A stretch of DNA of 7,856 bases from Acidobacteriota bacterium. GTDB taxonomy: Bacteria; Acidobacteriota; Terriglobia; Terriglobales; Acidobacteriaceae. This document shows positions 6,684 to 7,856 of the stretch, piece by piece (position 1 is the stretch's first letter; the number at the start of each line of letters is the position of its first letter). The notes beneath the pieces were generated by a model, which was given only the letters and a program-made list of their open reading frames with translations, was not told where the DNA came from and did no database searches. The position numbers and the translations under genes were made by a program. The DNA is taken from assembly GCA_021798235.1 (NCBI GenBank), contig JAJZMO010000162.1:1-7856 (forward strand), read 5' to 3'.

Positions 6684-7856
6684 ATGCCTTTGAAAACGCT
6701 TCTTCTCAATCCGCCCTCGTTTAAGAACTTTGACGGTGGTGCCAGTTCCCGTTGGCCAGCCACACGCGAGATCGAATCCTACTGGTACCCAGTCTGGCTC
6801 GCCTATCCAGCTGGTTTGCTCGAAGGTTCCCGGCTGCTCGATGCGCCACCGCACCACATCTCGGCGGAAGAGACCATTGAAATCGCCAAGCAATATGAGT
6901 TCCTCGTGCTCTTTACCAGCACGCCCGGCTGGACCGGCGACCAGAAGCTTGCCGAAGCCATCAAGGAAGCCAATCCCAAGATCAAAATCGCCTTCGTCGG
7001 CCCGCCAGTCACCACGTCGCCCGACCGCGCCCTGAACGAGTGCGCCGTCATCGACTTCGTCTGCCGCCGCGAGTTTGACTTCTCCGTTGTTGAGTACGCC
7101 AACGGCAAACCGCTGGAAGAAATCCTTGGCATCAGCTACCGCAAGGATGGCAAGATTGCGCACAACCCCGATCGCCCGCAGGTGGAGAATCTTGACCGCC
7201 CGCACATGCCTTGGGTCACCGACATCTACGCGCGCGATATGGACGTGACCAAGTACAACGTCCCGTTCCTGTTGCATCCCTATGTTTCGCTCTACTCCAC
7301 ACGCGGTTGCCCGGCGCAATGCACCTTCTGCCTGTGGCCGCAAACGCTGAGCGGACACGCATGGCGCAAGCGCTCCACCGACGACGTTGCCGCAGAGATG
7401 GCCCACGCCAAGGAACTCTTTCCGTATGTGAAGGAGTACTTCTTTGACGACGACACATTCAACATTCAAAAAGCTCGCACCATTGAACTCTGCGCGAAGC
7501 TGAAGCCGCTCAAGCTGACTTGGTCCTGTACCTCGCGCGTCACCACCGACCGCGAAACGCTCAAGGCCATGCGCGAAGCTGGCTGCCGCCTGCTCATCGT
7601 CGGCTACGAGTCCGGCGATCCGCAAATTCTCAAGAACATCAAGAAGGGTGCCACCGTCGAGCGTGCACGCGAGTTCACCCGCGACTGCCATGACCTGGGC
7701 CTGACCATTCACGGCGACTTCATCCTCGGCCTGCCCGGCGAGACCAAGGAGTCGATCCGCAACACGATCAACTTCGCCAAGTCACTCGACGTCGAGACCA
7801 TCCAAGTCTCCATCGCGCACGCCTACCCCGGCACGGAGTTCCACGACTTCGCCAAG
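6684..7856 (+). CDS. hpnJ: Hopanoid-associated radical SAM protein HpnJ, N-terminal part (runs off right edge)
   Basis: HpnJ is a cobalamin-binding-type radical SAM enzyme of hopanoid synthesis. In the family it is needed to form the cyclitol ether head group of bacteriohopanetetrol, acting after the glucosamine-type intermediate. The window holds 391 codons of an expected total of roughly 470. The N-terminus (MPLKTLLLNPPSFKNFDGGA, then SSRWPATREIESYWYPVWLA) is characteristic of HpnJ. Residues 50-160 resemble a B12-binding-like Rossmann region. The radical SAM cluster motif CPAQCTFC places the three iron-sulphur ligands at Cys209, Cys213 and Cys216. GYESGD (307-312) and GDFILGLPGET (344-354) are typical barrel motifs of B12-type radical SAM enzymes. 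ATG at 6684 has AAGG eight bases upstream. The 241-bp gap suggests its own promoter. No other hopanoid genes are visible, but they could lie beyond the right edge. The symbol is assigned from remembered family sequence and is confident at the family level. Confidence 0.9.
   Translation, partial: MPLKTLLLNPPSFKNFDGGASSRWPATREIESYWYPVWLAYPAGLLEGSRLLDAPPHHISAEETIEIAKQYEFLVLFTSTPGWTGDQKLAEAIKEANPKIKIAFVGPPVTTSPDRALNECAVIDFVCRREFDFSVVEYANGKPLEEILGISYRKDGKIAHNPDRPQVENLDRPHMPWVTDIYARDMDVTKYNVPFLLHPYVSLYSTRGCPAQCTFCLWPQTLSGHAWRKRSTDDVAAEMAHAKELFPYVKEYFFDDDTFNIQKARTIELCAKLKPLKLTWSCTSRVTTDRETLKAMREAGCRLLIVGYESGDPQILKNIKKGATVERAREFTRDCHDLGLTIHGDFILGLPGETKESIRNTINFAKSLDVETIQVSIAHAYPGTEFHDFAK

Noticed and set aside
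6237..7712. A 491-codon open frame on the minus strand, opposite the hydrolase 3' end and hpnJ
   Set aside because: It is the antisense shadow of a strongly coding hpnJ frame with clear radical SAM motifs. Long antisense frames are common where GC-rich third positions avoid stops, and its translation shows no recognisable domain.

Overview
The window looks like a chromosomal segment of a moderately GC-rich bacterium (about 58% GC in the housekeeping genes, counted by eye on sample lines). The CarB and HpnJ protein flavour, and a secreted proline-rich TrbI-like protein next to lepB, suggest an acidobacterium (Terriglobia-like). This assignment is inference; only a database search could fix it.

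Minus strand, read from about 5210 down to 1: a secreted proline-rich protein with a TrbI/VirB10-like domain (4428-5210), signal peptidase I lepB with a GTG start (3807-4394), carbamoyl-phosphate synthase small subunit carA (2550-3692), an unrecognised AT-rich gene for a membrane-anchored protein (1816-2553), and the N-terminal 604 codons of carbamoyl-phosphate synthase large subunit carB (1-1814, running off the left edge). CarA and CarB are the glutaminase and synthetase halves of one enzyme that feeds pyrimidine and arginine synthesis. The unknown gene sits exactly between them. It overlaps the carA stop by an ATGA and ends one base before the carB start, so it must be co-transcribed with both. 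Its GC content is only about 36%.

Plus strand, diverging from about 5211: a PF00144-type serine hydrolase (class C beta-lactamase / CubicO fold, 5324-6442). It is followed by a 241-bp gap with hairpin-forming sequence and a T-rich run, and then by the first 391 codons of hpnJ (6684-7856, running off the right edge). HpnJ is a radical SAM enzyme of hopanoid head-group synthesis.

The most notable feature is the foreign-looking membrane gene inserted between carA and carB without disturbing either reading frame. Everything else is a compact, ordinary chromosomal layout. No tRNA, rRNA, CRISPR array, transposase or integrase is visible. No stretch longer than 300 bases lacks a gene.
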